A DNA stretch of 64,000 nucleotides from contig DFGN01000002.1 in the NCBI GenBank assembly GCA_002371235.1, forward strand, positions 11,707 to 75,706, given 5' to 3'. The translations under genes and the position numbers were made by a program. The notes beneath the pieces are model-generated. The model saw nothing but the letters and a program-made list of their open reading frames with translations. It did not search any database and was not told where the DNA came from. Shown here piece by piece: positions 60,398-64,000 of this stretch. Numbering within the stretch: position 1 is the first letter of the stretch; each line of letters starts with the position of its first letter. The DNA is from Candidatus Saccharibacteria bacterium UBA3749. GTDB lineage: Bacteria; Patescibacteriota; Saccharimonadia; Saccharimonadales; Saccharimonadaceae.

Positions 60398-61669
60398 TCA
60401 GAAATTTAATCTACTCTCAAGCCCCGAAATCATCGCCTTTTCAACTGATGATACCGCCGCAAACCCCTTAATTCCCGATCCAGCAAACTCACGTGCTAAT
60501 TCAATCATTTTATACTTATCGATACTTTTAATCAGATTTGGCATATCATCATAGCGTTCAATTGTTTCATTCGTGAAATAGCTCTCTGCATAATAATCCG
60601 CAATCTGCCCCACTGTCTGCGCCCCCATCTGGAATCGTCCCAACGCATAAGATTTCGCCGCTAAGAAATCCATATCCAGTATCTCACCGTTCAAGGTCTT
60701 CATTAGTTCCGTCTGAATTAGTTCAAATAATGCATCCGCATTTTCTACATTTACTTCCCCATCAAAATCCCAATATGAATTATGCGCATTCGAAGCTACC
60801 GATGAGCCCATACCATAAACCAGTCCGCGTTTTCGTGCCGCACCAAAAATCCTCGAATTTGTCGTACCATTTAATATATGATTGAGACAATTCATCGTAA
60901 ACACTTCGCTTGGTTCTAAACGTCTTGGTGTTACAAGCGAGAATCCGAAAGTAATATTCGAGGCATCTTTGCGCCTAATCGATACCGCATCAGAAGAATG
61001 TAAATCCGACATCGGTATCTCGAATTTCTCCCCCTCCTTCAATTTCCAGTCATTAAGAGCTCTAATAATCTTACGACGACGCCCCTTAATTTTACCAGCG
61101 ATTACAAACATCATGTTTTTTGCCGTATGTGTACGTCGGTAATGTTCTCTGATATCTTTCAACTCGATATTACTTATCGTCTTAATTCGTTCCGGTAGAT
61201 CCAAAATATCTTCACCAACTGCCTGTTGCACTCTTGGCCAAAGCAAACGATAATAATCATTCATATAACCAGTCAATTCCGACTTAACGTTTGCCTTTTC
61301 TGAATTTAATTCCTCTTCATTAAACTTCGGTTCGCAAATTGATACCTGCTGCAAATCCATGATTCGTTCCCATTCAAAATCAGCACACTCCGTCTCATAG
61401 CATACCGAGATATCCGATGTCCAAGCATTATGGTATGCGCCATTTTTGGTAAACTCTGCCTCAAACGCTTGTTCGTCTTTGAATTTCGCATTTGCTCCAA
61501 AGGCTAAGTGTTCCACTAGATGTGGAATTTCATATACCTCCTTATTCTTAGCGTACATCATGCCGGCTCGAAACTGAATCCTGGTAGACATCACGCTAGC
61601 ACCAGGGATATCAACAAGCAACCCCTTCGCACCATTCCTAAGTGTTATTTCTTCAACTGAATGTTTCAT
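60398..61669 (-). CDS. M16-family zinc metallopeptidase
   Basis: This 423-aa peptidase has the inverted zinc motif HLVEH (His50, Glu53, His54) with the downstream Glu in SEKANVKSEL, and a second M16-type half (about 215-423) with VYGMGSSVASN. It resembles processing peptidases and predicted zinc proteases of bacteria. No signal peptide is visible, so it is probably cytosolic. It lies 30 nt after secA. Confidence 0.9.
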   Translation of the reverse strand: MKHSVEEITLRNGAKGLLVDIPGASVMSTRIQFRAGMMYAKNKEVYEIPHLVEHLAFGANAKFKDEQAFEAEFTKNGAYHNAWTSDISVCYETECADFEWERIMDLQQVSICEPKFNEEELNSEKANVKSELTGYMNDYYRLLWPRVQQAVGEDILDLPERIKTISNIELKDIREHYRRTHTAKNMMFVIAGKIKGRRRKIIRALNDWKLKEGEKFEIPMSDLHSSDAVSIRRKDASNITFGFSLVTPRRLEPSEVFTMNCLNHILNGTTNSRIFGAARKRGLVYGMGSSVASNAHNSYWDFDGEVNVENADALFELIQTELMKTLNGEILDMDFLAAKSYALGRFQMGAQTVGQIADYYAESYFTNETIERYDDMPNLIKSIDKYKMIELAREFAGSGIKGFAAVSSVEKAMISGLESRLNF

Positions 61670-61699
61670 CTAAACTTTCCACCGCCACCTAAGACAAAC

Positions 61700-64000
61700 T
61701 TACCTTCGTTTACGGTTAGACTTTTTCTTCTTGGATTTGGATTTCTTTTTGCCCTTAGCCGCACTGTGTCTTGGTGCCGATTTTCTAAACTCGTCATCCA
61801 AATTTCGCTCGCCCTTCGATATCTCATTTACACCACGTTCAGTTTGCGTCTCAGCCATCTTTGTAAGTTCAGATTCGTATTCCTCACCATCAGTGACATT
61901 ATCAGCCGCTGCCTCAGACGGAGTAATAGTGAGTAATATCTTTAATACCTCTTCGCGTAAATTCCTCTGCAAACCGTCAAACAACTTCTGTGACTCTGAG
62001 CGATACTCTACCAACGGATCACGCTGCCCAACCGAGCGCCAGTGAATTCCTTCACGTAGATGCTGCATGTTTTCAAGATGCTGCATCCATAGCGTATCTA
62101 ATACTTTCAAGTATACTTCTCTCTCCACCTTGCGCATCGTATCTGCACCGAATTCATCTTCCTGCTTACCGTAGGCTTCCTCTACCGCCTCGAGCGCCAA
62201 TTTCTCGCGCTCCTTTTCTTTGCGCTTCAAGCCAATCTCATGAATCAAATCATCATCAAAATCAAATACTGCCTTGAACTCTTCATCAAAATTCTTATTT
62301 ACGCGCGAAGAAAACTCCGTCAACATCTTCACCTCATCTCTCATCAAACGCTTAATCTCTGGGAAAATATCGTCACCCTCAAGGATTTTTCTTCGCATCA
62401 TATATACAACTTTGCGATGTCTATTAATGACATTATCATATTGCACTACATTCTTACGTGAGTCAAAGTTAAATCCCTCAATGCGTTTCTGCGCCGCCTC
62501 AAGGGTCCTCGAAATGGCTTTGGTCTGGATAGGAGTATTCTCATCCACACCCAACCTTGTCATCAACATCTTTACTCTATCGCCCTGGAAAATTCGCATC
62601 AAATCATCCTCACAGCTCACAAAGAATTGCGTTGTACCAGGATCACCCTGACGACCGCCACGACCACGTAGCTGATTGTCTACACGTCTAGAATCGTGTC
62701 GTTCTGAACCAATCACTACTAAGCCACCCAACTCACGCACGCCTTCACCGAGCTTAATATCGGTACCACGCCCTGCCATATTAGTCGCAAGCGTAATCGC
62801 GCCTTTCTCGCCAGCTTTAGCAATAATCGCAGCTTCACGTTCATTATTCTTTGCATTCAATATCTCATATGGTAAATTATACTGATCTAGATAATGTGCA
62901 ATCTCTTCGTTGTTAGCGATTGAACCAGAACCTACCAGCACCGGCTGACCTTTCTCATGATACTTCACAATTTCATCGGCGATTGCTTTCAACTTGCCAG
63001 CCTTTGTCTTGTAAATCAAATCATCCTTATCAACACGAATAATCGGCTTATTAGGTGGTATCTGTACCACATCAAGAGCGTAAATTTGCTGAAATTCCTC
63101 CGCTTCAGTAAATGCCGTACCGGTCATACCAGATAACTTCTTATATAATCTAAAGAAATTTTGGAATGAAATCGTCGCAAGTGTCATTGATTCCTGCTTT
63201 ACGACCACACCTTCCTTTGCCTCAATCGCCTGGTGCAACCCTTCATTATAACGTCGCCCCTGCATCAATCGGCCAGTATGTTCATCTACGATAATCACTT
63301 CGCCCGAATTGGTTACCACATAATCTTTATCACGCTTGAAAATTACTTCGGCGCGAAGCGCTTGTTCCAAATGGTATACCAACCTTGTGTTCTTTGTTGA
63401 ATATAGGTTATCAACACCCAAGATTTCTTGGACCTTCTCAATACCTGCATCCGTCAGTGTAACCGAGCGTCTCTTTTCATCAAAAACATAATCTTCTGGC
63501 GTCAATCTCGCTGCCACTTTCGCAAACTGATAATAACTCTCTGGATTATCACCTGCCGGTGCCGAAATAATTAGTGGTGTCCTTGCTTCGTCAATCAAGA
63601 TCGAATCCACCTCATCCACAATCGCAAAATTCAGCTCTCGCTGCCTGAGATACTGCACTTCACTTGCCATATTATCACGCAAATAGTCAAAACCAAATTC
63701 GTTATTCGTACCATAGGTAATATCTGCTTCGTAAGCCATTTTACGTGTACATGGTTTCAGATGCAAGAATCTTTCATCATCGTGCCCTACGTTCTCATAA
63801 TTCTTATCATATATAAACGAAGCTTCATTAATAATTACACCTACCGACAAACCGAGAAAATCATAAATCGGACCATTCCATCCAGCATCACGCTGAGCCA
63901 AATAATCATTCACCGTCACCACATGTACACCACGCCCAGTGAGACCATTAAGATAAGCCGGTAGCATTGCTACGAGCGTCTTACCTTCACCTGTCTTCAT
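61700..64000 (-). CDS. secA: Protein translocase ATPase SecA (partial, N-terminus missing)
   Basis: SecA pushes preproteins through SecYEG. The visible 766 residues start at MKTGEGKTLVAMLPAYLNG (Walker A), so the first 100 or so residues lie beyond the right edge. DEVDSILIDEARTPLIIS (Walker B), TIATNMAGRGTDI-like LATNMAGRGTDIKLGEGV and VDNQLRGRGGRQGDPG are intact. The C-terminus is Lys/Ser/Arg-rich and lacks the CxCxSG..HC zinc motif of many SecA. Confidence 0.95.
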   Translation of the reverse strand: MKTGEGKTLVAMLPAYLNGLTGRGVHVVTVNDYLAQRDAGWNGPIYDFLGLSVGVIINEASFIYDKNYENVGHDDERFLHLKPCTRKMAYEADITYGTNNEFGFDYLRDNMASEVQYLRQRELNFAIVDEVDSILIDEARTPLIISAPAGDNPESYYQFAKVAARLTPEDYVFDEKRRSVTLTDAGIEKVQEILGVDNLYSTKNTRLVYHLEQALRAEVIFKRDKDYVVTNSGEVIIVDEHTGRLMQGRRYNEGLHQAIEAKEGVVVKQESMTLATISFQNFFRLYKKLSGMTGTAFTEAEEFQQIYALDVVQIPPNKPIIRVDKDDLIYKTKAGKLKAIADEIVKYHEKGQPVLVGSGSIANNEEIAHYLDQYNLPYEILNAKNNEREAAIIAKAGEKGAITLATNMAGRGTDIKLGEGVRELGGLVVIGSERHDSRRVDNQLRGRGGRQGDPGTTQFFVSCEDDLMRIFQGDRVKMLMTRLGVDENTPIQTKAISRTLEAAQKRIEGFNFDSRKNVVQYDNVINRHRKVVYMMRRKILEGDDIFPEIKRLMRDEVKMLTEFSSRVNKNFDEEFKAVFDFDDDLIHEIGLKRKEKEREKLALEAVEEAYGKQEDEFGADTMRKVEREVYLKVLDTLWMQHLENMQHLREGIHWRSVGQRDPLVEYRSESQKLFDGLQRNLREEVLKILLTITPSEAAADNVTDGEEYESELTKMAETQTERGVNEISKGERNLDDEFRKSAPRHSAAKGKKKSKSKKKKSNRKRR

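Noticed and set aside
1..64000. Alternative genetic code (UGA as Gly)
   Set aside because: Genes such as rpoB, rpoC, secY and leuS end at normal positions, several with TGA or TAG, and an intact RF2 is present.
1..64000. tRNA or rRNA genes and insertion sequences
   Set aside because: Intergenic spaces were read for cloverleaf-like sequence and transposase remnants; none could be supported.

Overview
The window most resembles a candidate phyla radiation bacterium, and among these Candidatus Saccharibacteria (TM7). The reasons are an AT-rich, tightly packed genome; a ribosomal protein cluster without L30 (S5 runs straight into L15); many ribosomal proteins with charged low-complexity tails; small Cys-less L36 and L32; FtsEX with a PcsB-like partner; a fermentative L-lactate dehydrogenase; a sortase with PDTG-type wall proteins; and an RF2 gene, which argues that UGA is still a stop codon. 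The assignment is by pattern and has not been tested by phylogeny. Nearly all genes lie on the minus strand. The exceptions are the aquaporin, ldh, dus and murD genes and one candidate small RNA.

Layout, left to right. 1-5.6 kb: infA-rpmJ-rpsM-rpsK-rpsD-rpoA-rplQ-rplM (rplM cut by the window edge), preceded by a sortase and secY. 5.6-13.0 kb: a GC-rich palindromic element, then rpoC and rpoB. 13.0-13.46 kb: a bidirectional control region with the rpoBC promoter, a back-to-back promoter for a roughly 95-nt terminator-ended RNA, and the terminator of the next operon. 13.46-19.5 kb: khpA, rpsP, rnc, NUDIX, nusB, rpmF, glutaredoxin, SPOUT methyltransferase and leuS. 19.6-25.2 kb: an envelope block of glycosyltransferase, S41 protease, PcsB-like CHAP protein, ftsX and ftsE. 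25.2-31.3 kb: pheT, pheS, a small tail-anchored protein, aquaporin and metG. 31.3-37.8 kb: a Pro/Thr tail-anchored protein, a DUF2207 protein, ldh, exonuclease I, a small membrane protein with a consensus promoter, and an FKBP isomerase. 38-53.6 kb: the S10/spc ribosomal cluster from L3 to L15, split between S8 and L6 by a 6-7 kb island with two PDTG-anchored surface proteins, one of them a 1440-residue vWA/Cna-B adhesin. 53.6-64 kb: prfB, a small gene with a structured leader, dus carrying an in-frame palindromic insertion, a secreted 13-repeat DUF285 protein, murD, an M16 peptidase and the 3' part of secA.

The genes combine an information-processing core (ribosome, RNA polymerase, tRNA charging, Sec export) with a surface programme: sortase plus PDTG adhesins, a DUF285 secreted protein, FtsEX/PcsB cell-wall remodelling and MurD. 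That mix suits a small epibiont that attaches to another cell, although the host relation is inference.

The most unusual signals are: (1) at least eleven genes whose ATG lies 6-9 nt after a -10 box, implying widespread leaderless mRNAs; (2) the adhesin island, with helically phased 21-bp and 42-bp tandem repeats, inserted into the spc ribosomal operon; (3) loss of both zinc-binding sites in RpoC together with Cys-less S4 and L36; (4) a 109-bp terminal-inverted-repeat element translated in frame inside dus; (5) no rpmC (L29) between L16 and S17; (6) the unknown small RNA divergent from rpoBC.
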